64,000 nt of DNA from Streptomyces sp. VRA16 Mangrove soil (GTDB lineage: Bacteria; Actinomycetota; Actinomycetes; Streptomycetales; Streptomycetaceae), in contig NZ_JAFVLN010000009.1 in assembly GCF_017377775.1 (NCBI RefSeq), positions 248,001 to 312,000 of the forward strand. Reading direction: 5' to 3'. The translations under genes were made by a program, and so were the position numbers. Under the pieces are notes generated by a model. That model did not search any database and was not told the DNA's origin. It worked only from the letters and a program-made list of their open reading frames with translations. Positions 57,217 to 64,000 of the stretch are shown here, piece by piece. Numbering within the stretch: position 1 is the stretch's first letter; the number at the start of each line of letters is the position of its first letter.

Positions 57217-58431
57217 ATGAACCGCACCGACACGGCCGCCCCCGCTCCCGTCCTGACCACCCCCTGGTCGGACATCGCGCTCACCCGCCACCCCCAGGAC
57301 CCGCGCGACCCGCTGCGCGCCTGGGACGCCGCCGACAGCTACCTGCTGAAGCACCTCGCCGAGCAGGACGTCGATCTGTCCGGCTCCGTCGTGGTGGTCG
57401 GGGACCGCTGGGGCGCGCTGGCCACGGCGCTCACCGGCACCGACGGCTGCGCGCCCGCGCTGATCTCCGACTCGTACCTGGGCCGGCAGGCCACGCGCAC
57501 CAACCTGGAACGGGCCGGGCGCACGGGCGCCACCCTGCTCACCACGCAGGACGCCCCGCCGGACCGGGCCGACGTGCTGCTGGTCCGCGTGCCGAAGAGC
57601 CTGGCGCTCCTGGAGGACCAGCTGCACCGGCTGCGGCCCGCCGTCCACGCGGGCACGGTCGTCATCGGCACCGGCATGGTGAAGGAGATCCACACCTCGA
57701 CGCTGAACCTGTTCGAGCGGATCATCGGCCCGACCCGCACCTCGCTCGCCGAGAAGAAGGCGCGGCTGATCTTCGCCACGCCCGACCCCGATCTGTCGCC
57801 CGGCCCGAACCCCTGGCCGCACAGCTACCGGCTCCCGGACGGCATCGGCCCGTTGGCGGCCCGCACCGTCGTCAACCACGCGGGCGTGTTCTGCGCCGAG
57901 CGCCTCGACATCGGCACCCGCTTCTTCCTCCAGCACCTTCCCGCGGGCACGGACGCCCGCCGGATCGTCGACCTCGGCTGTGGCAACGGCGTCGTGGGCA
58001 CGACGGCCGCCCTCACCCACCCCGGGGCCGAGGTGCTGTTCACCGACGAGTCGTACCAGGCGGTGGCGTCGGCCGAGGCCACGTACGAGGAGAACGCGAC
58101 AGGCCGGCCCGGCGGCGCGAGCTTCCGCACGGCCGACGGCCTGGAGGGCGTCCCGGACGGCAGCGTGGACCTCGTCCTCAACAACCCGCCGTTCCACACC
58201 CATCAGGCGACGACCGATCGGACGGCCTGGCGGATGTTCACGCAGGCGCGCGCCGCGCTGCGGCCCGGGGGCGAGCTGTGGGTGGTCGGCAACCGGCATC
58301 TGGGCTACCACGTGAAGCTGCGCCACCTGTTCGGCACCAGTGAACTCGTCGCCGGTGACCCGAAGTTCGTGATCCTGAAGGCCGTGAAGCGCGAGGGCTC
58401 ACGACCGGGCCGGGGCGACCGGCGCCGCTGA
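57217..58431 (+). CDS. RlmG/RsmC-like rRNA guanine-N2 methyltransferase
   Basis: 404 aa with two methyltransferase-like halves. The N-terminal half (residues about 30-190) is a degenerate fold; the C-terminal half has the SAM motif IVDLGCGNGVVGTTAALTHP and the NPPFH catalytic motif (VLNNPPFHTHQ) of base N-methyltransferases. This duplicated layout matches RlmG, which methylates a 23S rRNA guanine, or RsmC. A TAGCCT -10-like element lies 9 nt before the ATG with no strong ribosome site. The 3' end overlaps the convergent MFS gene by 33 bp. Confidence 0.85.
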   Translation: MNRTDTAAPAPVLTTPWSDIALTRHPQDPRDPLRAWDAADSYLLKHLAEQDVDLSGSVVVVGDRWGALATALTGTDGCAPALISDSYLGRQATRTNLERAGRTGATLLTTQDAPPDRADVLLVRVPKSLALLEDQLHRLRPAVHAGTVVIGTGMVKEIHTSTLNLFERIIGPTRTSLAEKKARLIFATPDPDLSPGPNPWPHSYRLPDGIGPLAARTVVNHAGVFCAERLDIGTRFFLQHLPAGTDARRIVDLGCGNGVVGTTAALTHPGAEVLFTDESYQAVASAEATYEENATGRPGGASFRTADGLEGVPDGSVDLVLNNPPFHTHQATTDRTAWRMFTQARAALRPGGELWVVGNRHLGYHVKLRHLFGTSELVAGDPKFVILKAVKREGSRPGRGDRRR

Positions 58432-59622
58432 CGCGGCGAGCGCGGCGGCCACCAGGCACACCGCGCCGCACCCGGCGAGAAACACCCCGACGCCCCAGGC
58501 CGCCGCGACGACACCGGCGAGCGGCAGCAGGAGCGGGCTCAGACCGAGGGTGCACAGCGAGGTGACGGCGGTGACCCGGCCGAGATACTCGGGCGCGGCC
58601 CGCTGCTGCAGCAAGGCCTGCCCCAGCACCATGGGCACCCCGCTGACTGCGCCGAGCAGCGCGCACAGGGCGACGGCGGCGCCGGGTCCCGGCCGGGCGA
58701 GCCCGAGGGCGGCGATGAACACCGCGGTGGCGGACAGGCCGGCCGCGGTCAGGGCGCGCGGCGCGGGCACACGCCGTACGGCGGTCAGCGCGACGCCCAC
58801 CACCGCGCCCGCCACGCTGAAGGAACCCAGCAGCAGCGACAGGGTCGCGGGCCGCCAGCCCCGCTCCTCGGTGAGCAGCACGAGTGCGGCGCCGACGGGT
58901 CCGCTGAAGCACATCTCACCGAGCGCGACGACGGCGACGAGGCGCGAGAGACCGGGCCGGTCGGCCAAGTACCGCAATCCGTCACGGAATTGGGCCCAGG
59001 GGGACTTAGATCGGCGGCGCTCGGGGAGATCGGGCACGCGAACCCGTACTCCGGCGATCAGCACCAGCGACACGACGAAGAGCACGCCGACCCCGGTGAA
59101 CGCTCCCGGCGCGCCGGCCCCCGCCAGCGCGGCACCGGCCGCGAACGGCCCGGCCGTGTTGGCGAACCGCACGGCGAGCGACCGCATGCCCTGGACGCGC
59201 GTCAGCTGGTCCGGCGCGGTGAGCCGCGGCGGCAAGGCGCCCACGGCGGGCAGGAACAGGGCGTCGGCCACACCGAAGCAGACGGCCAGCGCGCACAGCA
59301 CCGGCACGGTCGCCCCACCCGCGTACAGGACGCCGGCCACCGCCAGCACGGCCAGACAGCGCACGAGATCACTGCCGATGAGTACCCGGCGCGGCCCGAA
59401 CCGGTCGGCGAGCACGCCCCCGCCGAGCAGCAGTACGGCCCGCGGCACGGCGCCCACGGCCAGTACGAACCCGGCCTGCGCGGGGCCCGCGACGTCGGCG
59501 GCGGCCCAGGTCAGGACGGTCATGTAGAGGACGTCGCCGGTGACGGACGTGGTGTAGGCACCGAGCCAGCGCAGCACGTTCGGGTCGCGGTGGGCGGCGG
59601 GCGCCTGGACCACCGCGCTCAC
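58399..59622 (-). CDS. MFS transporter, probable drug or metabolite efflux
   Basis: 407 aa with about 12 membrane helices. LGGGVLADRFGPRRVLIGSD is the conserved loop 2-3 motif of MFS; the sequence resembles the enterobactin-exporter/MdfA-like MFS_3 group. Its ATG overlaps the stop of the ArsR-like gene (ATGA), so repressor and exporter are one operon driven from the promoter at 60.2 kb. Confidence 0.88.
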   Translation of the reverse strand: MSAVVQAPAAHRDPNVLRWLGAYTTSVTGDVLYMTVLTWAAADVAGPAQAGFVLAVGAVPRAVLLLGGGVLADRFGPRRVLIGSDLVRCLAVLAVAGVLYAGGATVPVLCALAVCFGVADALFLPAVGALPPRLTAPDQLTRVQGMRSLAVRFANTAGPFAAGAALAGAGAPGAFTGVGVLFVVSLVLIAGVRVRVPDLPERRRSKSPWAQFRDGLRYLADRPGLSRLVAVVALGEMCFSGPVGAALVLLTEERGWRPATLSLLLGSFSVAGAVVGVALTAVRRVPAPRALTAAGLSATAVFIAALGLARPGPGAAVALCALLGAVSGVPMVLGQALLQQRAAPEYLGRVTAVTSLCTLGLSPLLLPLAGVVAAAWGVGVFLAGCGAVCLVAAALAASAAPVAPARS

Positions 59623-60212
59623 GTCCGTGCCACCTCAGCGGCGGGGAACACCTGGATCTGCACCGTGGCGCGCGCGGCGCCGCGGGACGGCGGCCTGTCC
59701 CGGTAGCGCGCGACGACCGCGTGCAACTCCTCCTTGAGCCGGCGCAGTTCATCGGGCGTGACGTCGACGTCGACATCGCTGAAGGCGGACGCGGCGAACC
59801 ACGCGTCGGGCATGCCGGGAACGGCGTGCGCGGCAACCCTGCGCAGGGTCTCGGCGGCGGCGAGGGCGACGGCCTGCGCGTACGCCCGCCCTTCGCCCCC
59901 GCCGCGCTCCGCCGGATCGTGCTGGGACGCCCGGTGCAGCGCCCGCCACCACCGCTCACGCCGGTTCCCGCGCCCGGTGTCCTCCTCGATGAGCCCGCCC
60001 GCGGCGAGCCTGCGCAGGTGATAGCTGGCGGCCCCGGAGTCCAGCTCGAACCGGCGCGCCAACTGCCGTGCGGTGGCCGGACCTTGCCGGCGCAACTCGT
60101 TGAGCAGGGTGATCCGCATGGGGTGGGCGAGCACGCGCAGAGCGGCGGAGTCGAGGGTGAACTCCCCCGCGGGGTCCGGCACTTGGGTGCGGTCACTGTC
60201 GGAAGCACTCAT
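59619..60212 (-). CDS. ArsR/winged-helix regulator of the efflux operon
   Basis: 197 aa. Winged helix: LDSAALRVLAHPMRITLLNE, then TARQLARRFELDSGAASYHL and the wing IEEDTGRGNRRERWWRA. No metal-binding cysteines, so it is not an arsenic or metal sensor of the classical kind; its C-terminal half (residues about 90-195) may sense a small molecule. ATG at 60212 has a TACGCT -10-like element 8 nt upstream (near-leaderless). Three regularly spaced palindromes begin 27 bp upstream. Likely autorepressor of the regulator-exporter operon. Confidence 0.85.
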   Translation of the reverse strand: MSASDSDRTQVPDPAGEFTLDSAALRVLAHPMRITLLNELRRQGPATARQLARRFELDSGAASYHLRRLAAGGLIEEDTGRGNRRERWWRALHRASQHDPAERGGGEGRAYAQAVALAAAETLRRVAAHAVPGMPDAWFAASAFSDVDVDVTPDELRRLKEELHAVVARYRDRPPSRGAARATVQIQVFPAAEVART

Positions 60213-60239
60213 GCCCGTGGAGCGTAGACGCAGAAGACT

Positions 60240-60293
60240 TCTTCGGGAAGATTCCTTCGCGAAGAAATCTTCGCGAAGAAGTCCTCGCGGATG
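60240..60293. promoter_or_regulatory. 14-bp phased operator array TCTTCGCGAAGA
   Basis: Palindromic copies with centres exactly 14 bp apart: TCTTCGGGAAGA (60240-60251, one mismatch), CCTTCGCGAAGA (60254-60265, perfect 10-bp core), TCTTCGCGAAGA (60268-60279, perfect 12 bp), and a degenerate fourth at 60282-60293 (8 of 12). The array lies between the ArsR-like gene and the end of the LD-carboxypeptidase gene. It is AT-richer than its surroundings. Confidence 0.85.
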
Positions 60294-60294
60294 G

Positions 60295-61350
60295 TCAGCG
60301 CCCGTCCGGTACCCCGTGCTGTGCGGCGCGTACGGCCGGTTCGAGCAGCGCCAACGTCCGTGCCCCCGCGTCGAGTTCGGCGCGGAGACCGACCGGCATC
60401 GGCAGGTTCGGGACCGCGTGGCCGAACTCGACGTTGCCCAGGACCGGGATGTCGCGGTCGCCGAGGGCGTCGAGGACCAGCTCGGCCAGGTTCGGCGAGC
60501 CGTCGGACGAACCGGGCGAGGCGAGTCCGGCGATGTCCTTCGGAACGCCCACGACCATGCCGGAGATCCGGTCGAGGACGCCGCTGTGCCGCAGGATCTG
60601 CAAGAAGGTCCAGACATGGGCCGCGAGGCCGCCCAGCTCCTCCCAGAACAGGACCGCGCCGTCGAAGTGTTCGAGCGGCAGCGCGAAGGGCGTCGCCTGG
60701 AGCAGCACGACGCGGTTGATGACCCCGCCGATCAGGGGCCCTTCGGTACGCCCGGCGCGCCAGCACTCCCACGACGGACTCGCGGGCAGCGCGCCGATCG
60801 GTTCCGTGCCGGTCAGCAGCTGCGCGTAGAGCTTCCCCAGCTCCGCCCTGCGCGCGGCGGACGCCCGCTGCCAGGACCCACCGAGCCCGGGCGTCGCCAG
60901 GTCGGTGTGGAAGCCGACGAGACCGGTGCGGGCGTGGACGGCGAGGTGCAGCAGGGAGATGTCGCTGAGGCCGAGGATCGGTTTGGGGTCGGCCCGGATC
61001 GCGTCGTAGTCGATCAGGTCGAGGTAGCCGAAGACGGTGTGGCCCCCGTCGTGCGCGACGATCGCGCGGACCTCGGGATCGCGCAGCAGCCCGTTGAACT
61101 CCTCGGCGATCTCGTCCGGCCGCGCCGCACTCCACCAGCGCCGCCGCCCGGGGTCCTGGAGGATCGGCGCGAGACGGACCCGGAAGCCCATCCGTTCGAG
61201 CTCGGCGACGGCTCGTTCCAGATCGGGTGCGTACGCGTGGTGGAGCGGGCCGGAGAGCGCCGCGACGACGACGAGGTCACCGGCCACGAGGGCGCGGGGA
61301 CGCAGGAGTTGAGGCAGGTGGGGAGCGCGGAGCAGCGCGGTGGAGGTCAC
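60295..61350 (-). CDS. LD-carboxypeptidase (peptidase S66 family)
   Basis: About 351 aa. S66 features: the nucleophile in PILGLSDISLLH, HDGGHTVFGYLDLIDYDAIR before it, FWEELGG and the late VEFGHAVPNLPMPVG histidine segment. Such enzymes remove the terminal D-residue from tetrapeptides of peptidoglycan or act on self-immunity peptides (MccF-like). Start uncertain: GTG 61350 taken; a frame extension to 61386 has no clear ribosome site. The gene ends next to the 14-bp operator array. Confidence 0.83.
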   Translation of the reverse strand: MTSTALLRAPHLPQLLRPRALVAGDLVVVAALSGPLHHAYAPDLERAVAELERMGFRVRLAPILQDPGRRRWWSAARPDEIAEEFNGLLRDPEVRAIVAHDGGHTVFGYLDLIDYDAIRADPKPILGLSDISLLHLAVHARTGLVGFHTDLATPGLGGSWQRASAARRAELGKLYAQLLTGTEPIGALPASPSWECWRAGRTEGPLIGGVINRVVLLQATPFALPLEHFDGAVLFWEELGGLAAHVWTFLQILRHSGVLDRISGMVVGVPKDIAGLASPGSSDGSPNLAELVLDALGDRDIPVLGNVEFGHAVPNLPMPVGLRAELDAGARTLALLEPAVRAAQHGVPDGR

Positions 61351-61456
61351 CGGGGAAGTGTCGCGACGCGGGCGGCGGCGCGCCACGCGTTTTCGATCAC
61401 CGCCCGGTCGCGAAGGGGCCTTGTCGGAGCGGAACCCTCCGGGTCACGATGCCCCG

Positions 61457-62134
61457 ATGAAGGGTGATCTTTTCGCCGGCGAGTTCATGGTGCGGGCAGC
61501 CGTGGCGCCGGGCATGAGTGTGCAGAACGCCAAGTCGATCCGGTACGTGGTGAACGGGGAGATGCTGGCGCGGCAGGGGGCGATGATCGCCTACCGGGGG
61601 AATCTCCAGTTCGAGCGGAAGGGCCAGGGGGTGGGCGGCATGCTGAAGCGGGCCGTCACCGGCGAGGGGCTGCCGCTCATGAAGGTGCGGGGTCAGGGGG
61701 AGGCCTGGTTCGCGCAGGAGGCGCAGAACGTGTTCGTCGTGGATCTCGAACCCGGCGACGTGTTCACCGTCAACGGGCGCAACGTGTTGTGCTTCGACGC
61801 CACGCTGTCGTACGACATCAAGACGGTGAAGGGCGCGGGGATGAGCGGCGGCGGCCTGTTCAACAGCGTGTTCACCGGGCACGGGCGGCTCGGGCTGATA
61901 TGCGAGGGCCATCCGCTGGTGCTGCCGGTGTCGCCGCAGCAGCCGGTGTACGTGGACACGGACGCGATCGTGGGCTGGACCGCCGATCTGCGGACGTCGT
62001 TGCACCGTTCGCAGTCGATCGGTTCGATGATCCGCGGCGGGTCGGGCGAGGCGGTCCAGCTCAAGCTGGAGGGTGAGGGGTTCGTGGTGGTGCGGCCGAG
62101 CGAGGCTACGCCTCAGAAGCCGCAGCAGCACTAG
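61457..62134 (+). CDS. AIM24 family protein
   Basis: 225 aa, beta-rich. Matches the AIM24 family (PF01987): MVRAAVAPGMSVQNAKSIRY at the start, AMIAYRGNLQFERKGQG, then GQGEAWFAQEAQNVFVVDLE and TGHGRLGLICEGHP. Eukaryotic AIM24 is mitochondrial; bacterial members are uncharacterised. Often found in multi-copy sets linked to tellurite-resistance-type genes, but no ter gene is nearby. Overlaps the convergent SRPBCC gene by 29 bp. Confidence 0.83.
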   Translation: MKGDLFAGEFMVRAAVAPGMSVQNAKSIRYVVNGEMLARQGAMIAYRGNLQFERKGQGVGGMLKRAVTGEGLPLMKVRGQGEAWFAQEAQNVFVVDLEPGDVFTVNGRNVLCFDATLSYDIKTVKGAGMSGGGLFNSVFTGHGRLGLICEGHPLVLPVSPQQPVYVDTDAIVGWTADLRTSLHRSQSIGSMIRGGSGEAVQLKLEGEGFVVVRPSEATPQKPQQH

Positions 62135-62600
62135 GCGGAGCGGCCGTGCGGGCCCGGGCCCGTTCGGCCACCGCGATCTTCGCCAGTTTCGTGAGCATCA
62201 TGCCGTTGCGGACCTTCACCAGGTAGTCCACGGGGAGGCCGTGCATCCGGGTGCCGGGTCCGCGCAGGGGGTGCCAGTCGAGGACGAACAGGGTGTGCTC
62301 GCCCCACGGGACCAGGTTCATGGCGACGCGGGCGGCGCCGAAGGGCTCCGCCTTGGCCTCCAGTTCCAGTCGCCGCCCCGGCTCGCAGATCCGCACGACG
62401 CTGGTGTCGTCGGTGGTGAGCGGGCCGATGCCGACCCGGAAGCGGAGGGTGGTGCCCACCGCGGGCCAGCCGGGGTCCACGGCGAGCACTTCCTGGTTGC
62501 CGGTGACCCACTCGTCGTAGCGCCGGCCGTCGCACAGCAGCCGCCAGACCTCGGCGGGCGGGCTCAGGATCAGTCTGCGGTTGCGGGCCACGGTGATCAC
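62106..62600 (-). CDS. SRPBCC (START-like) family protein
   Basis: 164 aa helix-grip protein. ILSPPAEVWRLLCDGRRYDEWVTGN opens the fold, and TTLRFRVGIGPLTTDDTSVV then GRRLELEAKAEPFGAARVAM follow as strands; PVDYLVKVRNGMM is the long C-terminal helix. Probably a ligand carrier or cyclase-like protein. GTG 62600 lies only 1 nt from AAGGAG; a GTG at 62591 has better spacing. No obvious partner except the overlapping, convergent AIM24 gene. Confidence 0.78.
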   Translation of the reverse strand: MITVARNRRLILSPPAEVWRLLCDGRRYDEWVTGNQEVLAVDPGWPAVGTTLRFRVGIGPLTTDDTSVVRICEPGRRLELEAKAEPFGAARVAMNLVPWGEHTLFVLDWHPLRGPGTRMHGLPVDYLVKVRNGMMLTKLAKIAVAERARARTAAPPSAAAASEA

Positions 62601-62666
62601 GCTCCTTCCGCGGACAAGCGTTCACCTCCGCCACGCCTCCGGCAACCGCAGATCCCGGGGCCGCGG

Positions 62667-63767
62667 TCAGACGTGCGGGACCGCGGCCGGCCGGTCCACC
62701 GTGCTGGTGACCCGCAGCGCCCCGCTCTCGAACGAGGCGGCCTGCATCAGTTCGAGCACGTCGAGCACGTGGTAGGCGAACTCCGCGGAGGCGCGGTGCG
62801 GGCCGCCCCGCAGGTGCTCGGCGAGGTCGAGGACGCCCGGGCCGCGGAACGGGGTGCCGGCCGGGGGCGCGACCGGCGGGCACACCGGCTTCAGCTCACG
62901 CCACTGCGACTCGTCGCGCCGCCGGATGCGTACGGGCAGGTCGAAGTGGTTGGGGTCGGGCAGTTGCAGGGTGCCCTCGGTGCCGTAGACCTCGATGCTC
63001 GGGGTGTCGCTGTCCCAGACGTCGAAGCTGTACATGGTGGTGGCGAGGGTGCCGGAGGCGAACCGCAGCACCGAGGTCGCGTGCGTGGCGACCTGCACGT
63101 CGACCGTGTCCACCCGGCGGTCCTGCGAGGTGACCGCGATCGTCTCCTGCGCCTGGCCGGAGGCGCCCAGCACGTCGGTGACCGGGCCGAGCAGGTTGAC
63201 CAGGGCGGCGACGTGGTACGGACCGAAGTCGAGGACGGGTCCCCCGCCGGCCTGGAACAGGAAGGTCGGGTCGGGGTGCCAGGTCTGGGCCCGGGAGGAG
63301 CGCACGAAGCTGGTCGCCGCGAACGGCGTACCGATGAGTCCCGCGTCCAGGGCCGCCCGCGCGGTCTGTCCCGCGGCGCCGAGGAAGGTGTCGGGGGCGC
63401 CGCCGAGCACCCGGCCGCTCGCCTCGGCGGTGGCCATGTTCCGGCGGGCCAGCTCGGTGGTGGCGGCGAGCGGCTTCTCCGTGTAGACGTGCTTGCCGGC
63501 GCGCAGGGCCGCGTCGGTGAGCGGCGCGTGTGCGGCGGGCGGGGTGATGTTGACGACGATGTCGACGGAGTCGTCGGCGAGCAGCTGCTCGGTGGTGCCC
63601 CAGGCGGGGATGCCGAACTGCTCGGCGGCCGCCCGTGCCCGGTCCTGGTCGAGGTCGGCGACGCGGACGACCTGCAGCTGCGGCACGGACGCAAGACCGG
63701 CCGCGTACGCCTTGAAGATGGAGCCGGTTCCGAGGATGCCGACGGTGAACTTCCTGCTCTCGCCCAT
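62667..63767 (-). CDS. Gfo/Idh/MocA family oxidoreductase
   Basis: 366 aa NAD(P)-dependent sugar or inositol dehydrogenase. Rossmann motif VGILGTGSIFKAYAAGL, the HVYTEKPLAATTE lysine-proline motif that binds cofactor and substrate, and a C-terminal beta-sheet domain (DFGPYHVAALVNLLG region). ATG with AGGAG 8 nt upstream. A TTGACA-type promoter lies about 100 bp before it. It follows the partial gene at the right edge in the same direction, which hints at a sugar-related locus continuing to the right. Confidence 0.9.
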   Translation of the reverse strand: MGESRKFTVGILGTGSIFKAYAAGLASVPQLQVVRVADLDQDRARAAAEQFGIPAWGTTEQLLADDSVDIVVNITPPAAHAPLTDAALRAGKHVYTEKPLAATTELARRNMATAEASGRVLGGAPDTFLGAAGQTARAALDAGLIGTPFAATSFVRSSRAQTWHPDPTFLFQAGGGPVLDFGPYHVAALVNLLGPVTDVLGASGQAQETIAVTSQDRRVDTVDVQVATHATSVLRFASGTLATTMYSFDVWDSDTPSIEVYGTEGTLQLPDPNHFDLPVRIRRRDESQWRELKPVCPPVAPPAGTPFRGPGVLDLAEHLRGGPHRASAEFAYHVLDVLELMQAASFESGALRVTSTVDRPAAVPHV

Positions 63768-63869
63768 GGGGTGACTCCTGGTCACTGCGGGGGCCGCGGT
63801 CCGCGGGGAACGGGGGCCGTGGCTGCGGATGATGTCCGGGACGAGATCACCGCTGCGGAGCCGCATCAG

Positions 63870-63896
63870 GAAATACCCCCGGGCCGCGGCTGTCAA
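63870..63896 (-). promoter_or_regulatory. Promoter of the Gfo/Idh/MocA gene
   Basis: On the minus strand TTGACA, 15-bp spacer, TATTTC. The -35 is perfect and the spacer slightly short. It gives an untranslated leader of roughly 100 nt, in which I see no defined RNA motif. Confidence 0.65.
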
Positions 63897-63905
63897 GCGG
63901 CGTGA

Positions 63906-64000
63906 TCAGCGCGCCGGCGTCATCAGACCGGTGATCCCGTCGGGCGACAGGGCGTGCTCGACCGCGAGGACGCCGCCGCCGAGGCCCGCCGCGTCCGGGC
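63906..64000 (-). CDS. C-terminal end of an unidentified gene (cut by the window edge)
   Basis: The minus strand shows an open frame ending at TGA 63906-63908 with strong G/C third-position bias. The visible C-terminus contains AAGLGGGVLAVEHALS and ends GLMTPAR. It is reminiscent of ROK-family kinase/repressor C-termini (small glycine-rich last strand and helix), which often neighbour Gfo/Idh/MocA dehydrogenases, but too little is visible to be sure. Confidence 0.5.
   Translation of the reverse strand, partial: PDAAGLGGGVLAVEHALSPDGITGLMTPAR

Overview
The window is a stretch of very GC-rich actinomycete chromosome, almost certainly Streptomyces: codons end in G or C nearly throughout, GTG starts are common, several genes have leaderless-type starts, and the families are typical of the genus (DUF3618, phage-holin-like and DUF4190 small membrane proteins, ABATE/CGNR regulator, MarR-GNAT fusion, PPDK with universal stress proteins, sugar ABC operon without its own ATPase). 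No rRNA, tRNA, insertion sequence or CRISPR array was found. The content is accessory metabolism plus regulators; there is no biosynthetic gene cluster.

Layout. 1-12.8 kb: aminoglycoside-phosphotransferase-like kinase, STAS protein, beta carbonic anhydrase, MalY/PatB C-S lyase, epoxide hydrolase divergent from an ABATE/CGNR regulator, a 52-bp tandem repeat, an ATP-grasp protein, aldo/keto reductase divergent from a TetR regulator, polysaccharide deacetylase, AraC regulator divergent from an acyl-CoA ligase. 12.8-22.3 kb: catalase, a membrane-protein operon, methyltransferase divergent from a TetR regulator, alpha/beta hydrolase, MarR-GNAT fusion, GntR regulator with a P1 peptidase divergent from a zinc-type L-asparaginase. 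22.3-28.1 kb: a dormancy-like set of PPDK, two universal stress proteins and a nitroreductase. 29.5-37.4 kb: a LacI-controlled glycoside locus (LacI, GH2, binding protein, two permeases, GH43) tied together by three copies of one palindrome. 37.3-44.3 kb: DnaJ-type zinc-finger mini-protein, PPOX protein, methyltransferase divergent from a second TetR regulator, a nonsense-broken gene, MMPL transporter, a frameshifted phytase relic, lactate 2-monooxygenase. 44.4-50.6 kb: SGNH hydrolase and PadR regulator, NTF2-like protein, flavoprotein and N-formylglutamate amidohydrolase pair, a broken ABC permease, a secreted beta-helix protein. 50.8-64 kb: Tat-exported TolB-amidohydrolase fusion, secreted lipase divergent from a PucR-type regulator, TPR protein, RlmG-like methyltransferase, MFS exporter with ArsR-like regulator, LD-carboxypeptidase, AIM24 protein, SRPBCC protein, Gfo/Idh/MocA dehydrogenase and a partial gene at the right edge.

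How the genes work together. Nearly every regulator here sits beside a short perfect or near-perfect palindrome in the intergenic region it shares with its neighbour, so many local regulator-target pairs can be proposed from sequence alone. The clearest is the LacI locus, where one palindrome lies upstream of each of three transcription units. No clearly new multi-gene system was found; the least explained signals are the 14-bp phased operator array at 60.2 kb, the 52-bp tandem repeat at 6.4 kb, and three decaying genes at 39.8, 42.7 and 47.7 kb.
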